Below are positions 35,346 through 45,741 of a stretch of DNA of 60,000 nt, piece by piece. The stretch lies in contig OX485806.1 of the NCBI GenBank assembly GCA_950295325.1, positions 9,860,001 through 9,920,000 on the forward strand, in the 5' to 3' direction. A program made the position numbers and the translations under genes. Origin of the DNA: Polytrichum commune (lineage: Eukaryota; Streptophyta; Polytrichopsida; Polytrichales; Polytrichaceae). The notes under the pieces are model-generated. The model was not told where the DNA came from. It searched no databases and worked only from the letters and a program-made list of their open reading frames with translations. Each line of letters starts with the position of its first letter. Position 1 is the first letter of the stretch.

Positions 35346-38014
35346 GCAAGCCAACTATGGAACCTTGGGATGCAAATCCCCATGCCTTGGTTCAATCTTC
35401 ATGTTATCCAATTGGAGTTACTCAACGAGACATGTGTCGCACTCGCAAATCTAGGAAAAGGCATCGACAAAAATCGGACCTCCCTTGATTTAGTTGTGGT
35501 TGTCGGAAGTGCATCTTTGTAAACTCTAGGTCCTCTCAATGGAATGAAATGAAATTGATTTATAGTCTAGGAAGCTACAGTTGTGGACTAGAAGTTTATG
35601 AAGGTGTTGTCAAAAAAGGTTAATTTCCTAGAGCAATGGAGTGCAGTGGCACGAAGGAATAAAGCTTCAACCTAACACAAGCAACATCGAGAATAACGAA
35701 ATGAGAGTGCTTTTAGAATTGTCTTCATATGAGCTTTATTCTCAAGAGGAGATTTAGAGTATCTTTCATATAAAATGAAAAAATCCATTGTATTTATTCA
35801 ATTTCAATTTTTTTTGAATGATATAGTCACCGACATGGTGTCTAGCATGGGTCATCACTAGTTGTAACACGTGTCTTCTTGGTGTCCATTTCTTGATGCA
35901 AACCTTGTCAGATTCCACAAAAGTATACGCTTGTGCACATTGTCTGCATAAAATTAGTAATTTCACAAAATACCTTCATGTTCGTGAACTAGGATGGCAC
36001 ATGCATGTGATTTATGAGTTGAAAGGGTTTGTAGGTCATATTTAAGTAATTTTAGTGAGATTGTAATGTTATCTTATGACTTTCCTCCACATCACCTCTT
36101 ATTATAGTTTCCGATGGGCCCGAGCAAGTGGCACCCATGTTGTTGTAGAAGGTAAGTAGATGGGTGAGTCCCGGTTGGTGGGTACGGAGACAAGTTGATA
36201 CCTTAATGTAGGTACCACATATGTCGGTCACCAGAAGGTACACAAGTTTGAGTTATTGGTATTTTATTATGGTTGTTTGGTTGTATGATAGATAGGTATA
36301 TTAGGATTACATGCAAAGTAACCTTGTGTTCCAAGGGAATATGGACCCTACCTATAGGTTTTAGCGGTGAATGTGAGTCAATTACGAAAATATTGGCATA
36401 TTAGGGATCTTTGTATGAAAAATATGCAACCTAAGTCATGGACCCTTTTTGGACTTGGAACAACAAGAAGGTGAAATCAACTCGGCCTGATGAAAGAGGG
36501 TCACCACAACCCATACAAAGGACATTGATTGGGCCCAAAGTAATAACTAAAAGAAAGATAAAATCATCTCATCTTGATCCAAGCCCTCAATGTTGTCAAA
36601 CTAGATATAATTTCTTCTACAAAAGTGGACTGATGGAAGAGGGTCATAAGAGAGCATCATGAAGCCAAACAAGAGGGTCAAAATGAGCATGTTAAATAAT
36701 TGTCTCTTGAGCCCTAAACCCTAGAATTTGAATTCATGATTATGTCCAACACTCTCCATGATTGAACCTAAGATGCCCTAAACGGGGAGACCAAAGTAGG
36801 CATACATGATCGAAAGAGATACACATGACTGAAAGAAACATACGACTAAAACGTTGGCACCAACACAATCCCTCTAGATTAAACCACATGCTAATACCAA
36901 CACAACAAACAAATAAATAACTATAGAACCAACACTTACCAATGGTCCACATGTGAATAAAAGCATTGAGCCACATTTGCGCCCCTCGTGTCCACACGGA
37001 CATGGGTTGGAGGCAATGAACAAACAACACATGTCGGTGTAAAAACATATACGTTCTTTTCTTTCCTTTTTCTTTTCTTGACACCACTGCAAATTATGAC
37101 AGTGCTTCATCTTTGAGTTGGTTTAGTTGTCAATGAATTGTACTTAATATCTGTAACGACGAAAAACTAGTAAGTACCTCCAATTACAAGAACTTTACTT
37201 TGACAATGAGCAAGATGTTCATGTCAGGTCCATAAAATTTGAGAAAAATGACTACATGCACAATTTGGATTTGCTAATCATTTCACATTGAGTGTGTGTT
37301 TCATATCCTACGCAAAGTGGGTGTATAGCTGAAGATGTCGGCTTATAATCAACACACCTATATTTAAGTTGTACGTGGTTACCTGTAATTCCCAAAGAAA
37401 ATAATAAGAAGACATATGCTAAAAAAAATTGACATGCATGTTCAAAATACGATAACCATTCGAATTTTAATAGCTAGTATAATTTGGGGGATGTACACGA
37501 CCATTCAACGAGCACAAGAATCTCCTTTTTGAAAATGCGAACTCCATACATTATGAGGAAAACGGCTATGGATTGTTTTGGAGTTGCCAACCATCTCATA
37601 GTTAATCTCGTGTTTCATATCTAAAAAGTGGGCTAAGTCGTAAAAAGTAACCATGTGAGACCCACCATCTATACCTTACCTTATCCTTCACTAAAGTTTG
37701 TCCCCAAAGTCCCACAATGTTTGGGAATAGGCCCTTCACATGCCCATCCATTCCTTAAAGCTTCACGAAACACCCATGTCCGTGGGAAATGGAACATTGA
37801 AGGTTTGGAATATAGTGGTTCAAGGACGGTGACCTAACCGTAGGTGCTCATTTATGAGAAGCATATCTCACATGATCTTCTTTTTTATTCTATTTTATCT
37901 TGTTTTCGGTTTTGCATGTACAATACATTCACCAACTTGAACTTCAATAGCTTTGGCAGTAACTTCCTGTCTATTCTTGTGTACTGGACTTACTGTTTTC
38001 GAGTGCGAGAAAAG
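35346..38014. other. Intergenic, no gene recognised
   Basis: 2.7 kb with no domain-bearing frame. The largest frames (for example minus-strand 36740-37087) have no domain. Near 37280-37380 and 37590-37660 a TCGTGTTTCATATC-like block with AAGTGGG recurs, a weak old repeat. Confidence 0.3.
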
Positions 38015-38017
38015 TTA

Positions 38018-38545
38018 GGGCCACTTTACACCTAGAGGTCGGGCCAATTCGTTGTGTAAGAGGGTTGAAATCCTCACTTGTGATTAGCTGAAAGGCTGAA
38101 ATCGGCCCCAATCTCTTTACACCTAGAGGCAGGGCTGATTTGGTGGTATGAAATTTTCAATCAAAAAATGCATGGTATGATATGGCCCGAGCTCGTTGAA
38201 TTGGGTGCACCCAAAATGGAGGGTCAATTCTAGTCCTCGGGACCAATGTTAGATTTTTTATTTTAAAAAAATAAAATATGATTTTGTCAACAAACCATAT
38301 CCATTGGATTATGTGGAATTATGAACAACTCTATGCTAGATTATGCTAGATCCGTTGGATTACGCTAGATTTATTGAATCAGCCAAGCTTCTTGGCCCTA
38401 AGGCCTTCACCTATGGGAAAATTGGTCCCCATTATAATCTTATTATAATGTGTAGTTGAGGCCGGCCTCCAACCCAAAACGGGCTGAAAATTCATGCAAT
38501 CAGCCTCAAGGGGAATTGGCCTGGCCTCTAGGTGTAAAGCGGCCC
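38018..38545. mobile_element. PIF/Harbinger-type MITE with GGGCCACTTTACAC ends (528 bp)
   Basis: TTA flanks both sides (38015-38017 and 38546-38548). Left end GGGCCACTTTACACCTAGAG. The right end read in reverse is GGGCCGCTTTACACCTAGAG. The body differs from family A. No coding capacity. Confidence 0.9.
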
Positions 38546-38719
38546 TTAGTACCAAAGAGAGAAGAGCAAAAGGAAATGTTAGTCTCGCCTCTTTCAATTT
38601 GAACTCTATAGGCCGTGCACTATAAAACTATTGCCGTGCAGTTCTTGCATTTTTTGGTTTGAAAATAGAGCATCAAAGGGTTGCTTAGTAATGTTGTGGA
38701 GGGCCAAGCTAGCCTCTTA

Positions 38720-39219
38720 GGGTCAACTTCACACACAAGCCAAGAGCCTTGACCGTGAAATGGGGAGAGCCCAAAAGAAAGTGTCCAAAGGCCGTCCCAA
38801 GACACCTCCAAAACCATGTAGTGTGTTCATGGATCCTAAAGTGTAGTGTGAAGCCATATGTGATTGGGCCCTCAACCAAATACTATTTCAATGAATTTCT
38901 ATTCATGTGGGTCCTCACATATGATAAAATAGAATAAACCAACGGTTGTGAACGTTCGGAGTGCCATGGTCTCCCGATTTTGTGATAGGCCTGCCTCCAA
39001 GAGGTGGTTTTTGAAAATAATCCAAGTGACCATGAAACATGATCCATTTGATGCCACGTAGGAATCCATGTAGACTTTACATCCATCTTGCATTCACATA
39101 CTCCGTTGGTCCCTCAAGCGTAGTGGGAAGCGAACTTGGACCGGCTCCTCCTTTTCCACCAATGAGAGTGCTTGGAATGTAATGGTCATGAGCTCACAAT
39201 CTCCTGTGTGAAGTGGCCC
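38720..39219 (-). mobile_element. PIF/Harbinger-type MITE family A, inverted copy (500 bp)
   Basis: Flanked by TTA at 38717-38719 and 39220-39222. Same length as the copy at 23693-24192 and the reverse complement of it throughout, for example GCTTGGAATGTAATGGTCAT and GGTTTATTCTATTTTATCAT read on the minus strand. Confidence 0.9.
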
Positions 39220-39288
39220 TTACACTAAACATATGATTCAGTTGTGATGATAAATTTGTTGTGTCATGTTAACCCCTAAAGGCCAAGG

Positions 39289-40123
39289 AGGGAAGGAAAT
39301 GGATTACTAAGCAAGAGGCCCTCAAGAAGTCGATTCCACATAAATGCCCGAATGAAATTCCCCCCTTCGTTTCCCCTTAGTGGAATATCATCTGGCACAA
39401 AGCTAAGGCACAAAAAGAGGTTGCCTTTCTCTGGTCGGTCATCCATAAGGCTGTGGCGGTTAATGAGTGGCGTGGAAAAATCTCGGCGGAGATTGACAAA
39501 AGTTGCCCCCGCTTTGGCCCGTAGTCGGTGGAACATAGGTTCTTTAGTTGTCCAGTCGCTCGACAAGGGTGGCGGTATGTTGCGAATATCAATTGGCAAC
39601 GATTTGCCAAATGAGGGAACCTTGGCCTACGGAAATCCTTTTTCTATGATGCAATGCCTCTTTGATCAACCTTTGTGCAAGACACTGAAACGATTTAGTC
39701 ACATCTGGTTTTCCTTGAGGAGTGGTCTCCCATGGATTATTTGACGCCAATAGAATGATTTGATTTTTAATGATGTGCAATGGCCCATTGAGAAAAAACT
39801 AATGTTTCATTTGGGATGCCTTGCAGGATTATGATAGGATTGAGTGGCAACGAACTAGCTCGCACTTAGAAATGGCCTTGGACATTGCCTACCATGATGT
39901 CCTCAACTAATTCGACTCAATTTGGGGAGTCATAAGTCTTATTGTGACCTGGAACAACTTAGTGGTCACTTGGAAGGTTAGACCTTAGGTGGGCATTGTT
40001 TCTTGATTACCCCTCGAGTTGCGCTGGTTCACTTGAGGTGGTTGTGTTTTGGTTCCTTTTTTGCTATTGAAAATTTCAATTTGTGCCAAAAACAAAGAAA
40101 AAAAAACAAAAAAAAAACATAAA
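39289..40123 (+). mobile_element. 5'-truncated LINE with zf-RVT domain and poly-A end
   Basis: Flanked by a perfect 15-bp duplication CCCTAAAGGCCAAGG (39274-39288 and 40124-40138) and ending in an A-rich tail at about 40095-40118, the hallmarks of target-primed insertion. From 39288 one frame reads WITKQEALKKSIP, then WNIIWHKAKA, then VAFLWSVIHKAVAVNEW, then SVEHRFFSCPVARQGW. This is the zinc-binding domain at the C-terminus of plant LINE reverse transcriptases. Stops and frame changes follow (the frame at 39352-39744 takes over part), so it is a dead copy. Confidence 0.85.
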
Positions 40124-40138
40124 CCCTAAAGGCCAAGG

Positions 40139-41057
40139 TAAAGTTTTTTCTTCGGGCAACCCACCTCTACCTGAGCATACCAACATACACATATATGATG
40201 TAATATTTTTATTTTGGACAAGTGAAATATTGTGTGAATAGTCCTAACTTTACAAAATTGACATCTCTATGGTAAAATTCAATGTAAGAAATTCATATTT
40301 CTTTGAATATGTTGTTGAATTGGACTTAATTGGTTTCAACAATTTTGGGGTGATTTTGCTTTGGCCATTTGGGATTGACTCTGAAAGGCTAAAAATGAAT
40401 GTTTTTTTGTGTGAACAATCATAACTATTGTAGTTAAACTTTTGCTATCACTCCAAACTAACCCAAGAAAAACAAGCTAGAATCTAGTGGGCAAGCGGCC
40501 TACATTGAAACTCGCCCTATGAAGAATGCAAGAATGCTTTTAAAAGAGCACCAACTTTGGCCAATCACAAGGGCTAATCAGGGATCTATCCAATCAACGA
40601 AGAATGTAAAAAGTGATCCACAAAAAGAGGACAACACCTTCATTTAAAGAAGACTCTCACTAACGATATGCTCATTTTTGTAGGAATCCTCACCTGACAA
40701 ACCAACATCAATGGGCCCCCTTAGTGAAGAGTGTGAGTCTCATTTCTTAAACAACTTTTCGGATTTTTGTAGGTTGCTTATGAATTTATAACATCCATAA
40801 AAAAAAAAAAACATTGTGTAGACTCTTTATAGTTTTGTACATCTATGGAAATTTGCAAAAAATCAAAGTTACTTGATATGCATGAAATATATATATAAGT
40901 TTTTTTTGAAGTGTTGCTTTTAAGCTCAACTACCATAGGAGCCAGTTTTGGTCCAAATTTTTATTCACCTAACAATGACGCCATATTCCATTTTCATTTT
41001 TGGAATGCTTTTGCACATAATACTTAGATGCTGAAGTTGATACAATGGTGATGTTGG
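40139..41057. other. Intergenic, no supported feature
   Basis: AT-rich with a poly-A run near 40800-40811. No gene or element delimited. Confidence 0.3.
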
Positions 41058-41060
41058 TAC

Positions 41061-41333
41061 CACTAGTAGAAAACTATGCCAATAAGAACCGTAGCCGAAA
41101 TCGATTGCAGTTCTTTTGACCAGCATGATTTGCAGTCGCTAAAGAACTACAAATTTTCTTTTTCATTTTGTGATTGCAATTTTAATTTTTCTGGGGTGTG
41201 CAATATACTATTGGAAAGACCTCTTTTCAACGGAAAAAAAAATGTACTCATTTAGCGACTACATATCATGCTAGTCAAAATAACCACAACCAATTTTAGT
41301 TGCGAGTTTTTTAGGCATAGTTTTCTACCAATG
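41061..41333. mobile_element. CACTA-type MITE (273 bp)
   Basis: TAC flanks both sides (41058-41060 and 41334-41336), the 3-bp duplication expected of CACTA elements. Left end CACTAGTAGAAAACTATGCC. The right end read in reverse is CATTGGTAGAAAACTATGCC. Inverted similarity continues through TTTTGACCAGCATGAT and GTCGCTAAA for about 85 bp. No coding capacity. Confidence 0.9.
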
Positions 41334-41336
41334 TAC

Positions 41337-43611
41337 ACATATATACACATTGATGTTATTGTGATATTCATTATTTTGATTCAAAGAAAATCTCTAGATA
41401 TTCAATTCCATAGGTATTGAATTGGCATTCTTCCAAAGCTATTACTACAAAGTTATGGGTGAAGACATTCTTGCAAAAGCACTCGTGATTGTGAAACCAT
41501 TCTATTATCCAACGCCAAAAGTTTGCATAGAAATTGTTGCCAATTGGTGCACTTGATGTGTTGGAATTTCTTAGAAGTTTGTTTGGTGTCAAAATATCAC
41601 GACTTCAACTCAAACCATTTCAAAAAATAAAAAACAACAACTAAAGGACGACTACTTGAAGGCACTTTCTTTGTACCTACCGGTTCTTTGAATCACTTTC
41701 AATGAGGATTTGATATATTTCCTAAGGTATTAAGAATGTGGAACTATTTGCAAGATGAGGTGGTTTCTTGGATATTAATAAACTTGGGACAAGTAATTGG
41801 ACCGTAGGATAGGTATAACTAGGGTCCCAAATTACATGATGTGATTGGGCACCTTCCGGCCAATCGGAGCATCGAGATAAATTAGTATATCAAGTGGTAT
41901 GTATATAATAAAAACAACATCAATATTTTTGTACATTGACATGAATGGGAGTTTGTTCTTCCTAACCTTGATCATATTTTACCAAGCTTCAAGAATTCAT
42001 TTTGCATACGGTACTTAGATAACAACAATAGGATGAAGTCAAATGCAGTGAACGGGGGAGAAATGACCACTAATTATAGATGAACCAATTGAGTTTGAGA
42101 AATATTTGGTTGAAGTTTAAGACTTCAAGACATTTACCGATCATTTTAAGGGAATATACGGAATATACTTTGAATCAGTAAAGAACAAACTGAAAGATGT
42201 CAAAATGTAACTAATTGGACTTGGAATCATTAGGATTTTGATCGATTATGCTCAAAAATATCCCCGGACGGACTTTAATGTCACACCATTTCTTTAACTT
42301 GCTCTTTGCCGTGGTGTGAGAATGTTGTGTTTGCCTATACATGGGCCCGATGTAAGGTCGGCTAGAATATTGAACTAAATAAATAAATAAAGAAAGAAAA
42401 GTAACGTCGGAGTTTTACTTGTACTCTGACGTGAATGGGAGCCCGTTCCTCTCTACCATGTTCATGAATATTCAACTAAACTCCATCTACATCTACATGT
42501 TTCATTTATCCTTTCCTTGCCGAAGCTTCCTGACTCGGTTATAGGTGTTAACATGGTTATAGGCCCCCGGGGTAATAGGGAGGTGGAACCGAGGGAAAAG
42601 ACAACTCTAGCATGGAGTAGTGTTGCTTGGAAGGCACGGGATTTGGTAAGAGATTTTGGTTTGATATTCCAAGAAACATAGGATATAATATGGTTATGAG
42701 TCTTGTATTTTGCGGGAATGTAGTAATGTTGCATAGCATCACTCAACTATTTGGGTCAGTTCATAGGACCATGGAATGCAGTAAATTTCATATGTGTGTT
42801 TCGTGAATGAAGTGGCAATATTGATTTGTTGTTCATACACACAAGCTAGCACCTGGAGATTTGGGTGGAAGTTATATTCCAAACACTATTCATCAGAAAC
42901 AATGTGTATCATGGCACTATTCATTATTCATACTTACGCTATTCATAAAAGGCATGCTGTTCATACTGACAATAATCATTATTCAAACATGTGTCAATTT
43001 CTTACCACGATGGCAAGATGTTGGAGGCCACTATCAAATGCTAAATATTAAAATTGAACTACACCATGTGGGTGAGTGATGTTGTGTGAAGGAGGCTAGT
43101 TTAGTAAGAATTTTAGGAATGTTGGGCGTTTGTGAAGGAGTTCATGTGTGATAAAAGTGTAAAGGAAAGTGAATCAAAAGGGAAAGGTGGTGTATATGGA
43201 TTCAAAACAAATGTTACACCAATGTTAAACCCTTTATTGCCTTAAGAATCGTGATATGTAAACTTCATTTTAAGGCCACCATTAATGCTTAGTGATTTCC
43301 AAACCAATTCCTACAACTATTTTGGTGATTATCCACGAGTTTGTATTTGCTAACTTGATGACACATCCTATTGTAAAGAAAAATATGTAAATTCCATTGA
43401 AATATGAAAAGATCCGACGGTGTTAAAAGTTCAATGTTCCAAAGAAGGGCAACCCGTGGGGACCTATGGGTCATGAGAAATCTATGGCATGCATGGAGGT
43501 CAAGTGTAGGGTGGCACTCTAGACTCCTCCGTATTTTACGAGGCCTTCGTATATAGATCTTTGTAGCGGGCTTGGGTTGTTAAGTGTTTGGAATAATTCT
43601 CCAGCTAGAGT
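41337..43611. other. Intergenic, no gene recognised
   Basis: No host gene seen. A block near 42460-42530 (CTCCATCTACA, then GAAGCTTCCTGACTCGG) resembles the 3' tail of the last SPEF2 exon at 45.3 kb. A related GAATGGGAG block is near 41945 and 42430. Confidence 0.35.
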
Positions 43612-44308
43612 GGTGGCATATCCTTGGGGGTGGACTCTTCATGCCACGTATGAACTAGTGCAAGTGTAAGAAGGGGGTTATTTGAGGCATTAGCGTATGC
43701 AATATACATGAGGGAGAGGCATTTTTTTTTTTAGTTTGCCAATTGAAATAGGCTATTGAGAAATTTGAAGTAAAGGAAGATGTACAAAGGGGGGGGTGAG
43801 ATTTAGAGAAAAAATTTGACAATGTTTTTGTTAGTTTAATCCAAATCACGTCGTCCATTGTTGTTATATGGTAATAATCATCAATGACTACCTTGTCCAT
43901 TCTTGTTAGGGTTGCAGTTGGGCTCTAGGTTATCTCAAACCTAAGTTTTTCTCTCTAGATTGTGGCTAAGTTATTGTGCTCTTGTCTTTACATGATGCAA
44001 TCGTTTAGTTACATGCTACGGATGAAAAATTATTCATTGACTTTCTCACTAGAAAGTGAAAATGGAACTTATATGTAATAAAGGCTTATGTAATATATGA
44101 TTTGTAGTATGTGTAGGTAGTGTAGGCATTTATCATATTAAAATTGAAACGCCTAGGATAAATACACGAGTCCATTTTCCAGCATGCCATGAGTATGTAT
44201 ACATTTGTTTTCCTCTTTTGACTTCTTGTATATAGGGGTTTAATTTCAAAGTGACCCACACACATCATTTAGGTTTCAATGATGAGTCCATCCCCAGGGG
44301 CATATCGT
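43612..44308 (+). repeat. Dispersed repeat pair, copy 1
   Basis: Matches 52962-53637 in the same orientation, with blocks ATCCTTGGGGGTGGA, GAGTGTAAGAAGGGG-like, ATTCTTGTTAGGGTT, CTCTTGTCTTT, GATGCAAT and TAGTATGTATACATTTGTTT. The copies are diverged. A TATGGT-type block next to the repeat could be a primer-binding-site relic of an LTR element, but this is weak. Confidence 0.7.
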
Positions 44309-44936
44309 GGTAGTAGTAGGGAAAAAATCTATGCCCATTTGATCTCGGGGGAGTTGAGTGATATTATTTTTGGTAATTTATTGATATATGGCACATATGT
44401 AGAGTTTGTGAGCTAATGAGAAGACCCTCTAATTTGCAGGTATCGGGGATAGAAAATGGTGCAATGTAGAATGCATATTCAATGCCCGGGCACATAACCT
44501 TTTTTTTGTTTTGTTTTTTGTTTTTGTGGTTCTTTCTTCCTAGTCGAAGCTTTCCGACTCGGTTTTTTTTGTTCACCAGCCAATGTTCCAACAAATTGTA
44601 TTGCAACCCCTCAACTAACGTCAACCAAACGGTAGATTTGGAAACTTTGGCGACTCTATTTGGTTGAGTGTGCATTGACCATGAGGCGTAACGAAATTGG
44701 ATAGCTTTTGGAGGCTATGGATATGGATTAAAGAAAAGAAAAAGGAAAAGGAAAACATGGAAATTGTCGGAAGTTCTCTGCATTTGGATGAGTGACCAGT
44801 TACGTATACCCAAAACAAAAGAAGAAGAAGAAGAAGAAGAAGAAGAAGAAGAAGAAGATTTAGGTGAATGAAGTACGGAGTTAAGCTTCAAGACTTCCAA
44901 AATTGGTCATGTGTTTCTAAGTTCTAAAGTCGAAGG
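44309..44936. other. Intergenic with (GAA)n microsatellite
   Basis: A (GAA)12-type run lies at 44821-44858. GTCGAAGCTTTCCGACTCGG near 44543 resembles the last-exon tail at 45.38 kb. No gene. Confidence 0.4.
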
Positions 44937-45190
44937 TCCGTGATGACCCTAAACTACCAGGTGATAGTGGAGAGGTACCCATCTCCAAATGGTGTAGTTG
45001 GCGGTTCGATTCCCGTTGTGAAATCTTCTCTCTACTAGATGGGAAAATAACCTAGCTAGGTAAGTAGGAAGCCAAGAGCCCACCCTCCACAAAGTAGACA
45101 ATAACCTCCACCACGCACCAAGAGAATTCTCGAGCAGAGTAGGGCCAACAAGTTCAAAATCACGTCGGATTACCCAACATTGGTTATTTC
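44937..45190 (+). mobile_element. tRNA-derived SINE, family 2, copy 2
   Basis: A perfect B box GGTTCGATTCC lies at 45003-45013, with an A-box-like GATAGTGGAGAGG about 40 bp upstream. The body matches the copy at 5540 (TGTGAAATCTTCTCTCTA; GGAAGCCAAGAGCCCACC; AGAGTAGGGCCAA) and ends in a TTTCTTTATTTC tail. It lies just beyond the 3' end of the SPEF2 gene. Confidence 0.8.
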
Positions 45191-45351
45191 TTTATTTCTT
45201 CTAAACCATATAGAGAAAGAAAAAGAAGAAGGAGAAGAAGAAGAAGAAGAAGAGTAGTGTTGCTTTGATGCAATGTGGGATGGACCCGCTCGCATATACA
45301 CGGCCTTGAACCTCAACTAACTCCATCTACACGCACTTTTTTTTTTTCTTG

Positions 45352-45741
45352 TCACTTCTTCTTCGCCGCCTTCCCGGCCGACGGCTTTCGACTCGGTTTC
45401 CGGTCGCTCATCACCGACCCAACCAACTTCGACTCCTCGACCGGCACCGGCCACACGCAACACCGGCCGTAGATCCCGAACAACGCCGCGCGAAGCTCCT
45501 CGGTGGCGGCGCGGTGGAGCACGTCGTCGAGGGTGAAGCGCTCGGCGGTGGTGACGACGTCGCAGCCGACGGCGCCGATGAAGTCGGTGATGGTGCGGGC
45601 GGCGTCGGACGACACGCCGCTAATTCCGGAGCTCGGGGAGGGGGGAGGGAGCCCTAGTATGAACTCGTCCATCACCGGCTCAAACTCCTCCTCGTCCATC
45701 AAGCACGGCTTCCTTGGTGTGGCGCACTCCAATCCCGTCCA
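45352..45741 (-). CDS. SPEF2: Probable last SPEF2 exon, GC-rich
   Basis: Acceptor GAGTAG; 129 codons plus TGA, joined in phase 0 to the exon at 46251-46382. It encodes DEEEFEPVMDEFILGLPPP, GISGVSSDAARTITDFIG, ERFTLDDVLHRAATEELRAA and a basic tail ending AGKAAKKK. It is visibly far richer in GC than the other exons, so two readings remain. It may be the true terminal exon, or a separate intronless gene starting at the ATG at 45699 (115 residues). I favour the exon because border and phase fit. No domain is certain; a resemblance to a histone fold was considered and not accepted. Confidence 0.55.
   Translation of the reverse strand, partial: WTGLECATPRKPCLMDEEEFEPVMDEFILGLPPPSPSSGISGVSSDAARTITDFIGAVGCDVVTTAERFTLDDVLHRAATEELRAALFGIYGRCCVWPVPVEESKLVGSVMSDRKPSRKPSAGKAAKKK

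Noticed and set aside
36740-37087. 115-codon minus-strand frame
   Set aside because: Rich in Cys, Trp and Phe with no domain; overlaps another frame; reads as chance sequence.
45352-45699. Histone-fold protein reading of the GC-rich ORF
   Set aside because: The ISG..S...R......F similarity to histone H4 is short and lacks the rest of the fold. The ORF joins in phase to the upstream SPEF2 exon, which is the simpler explanation.
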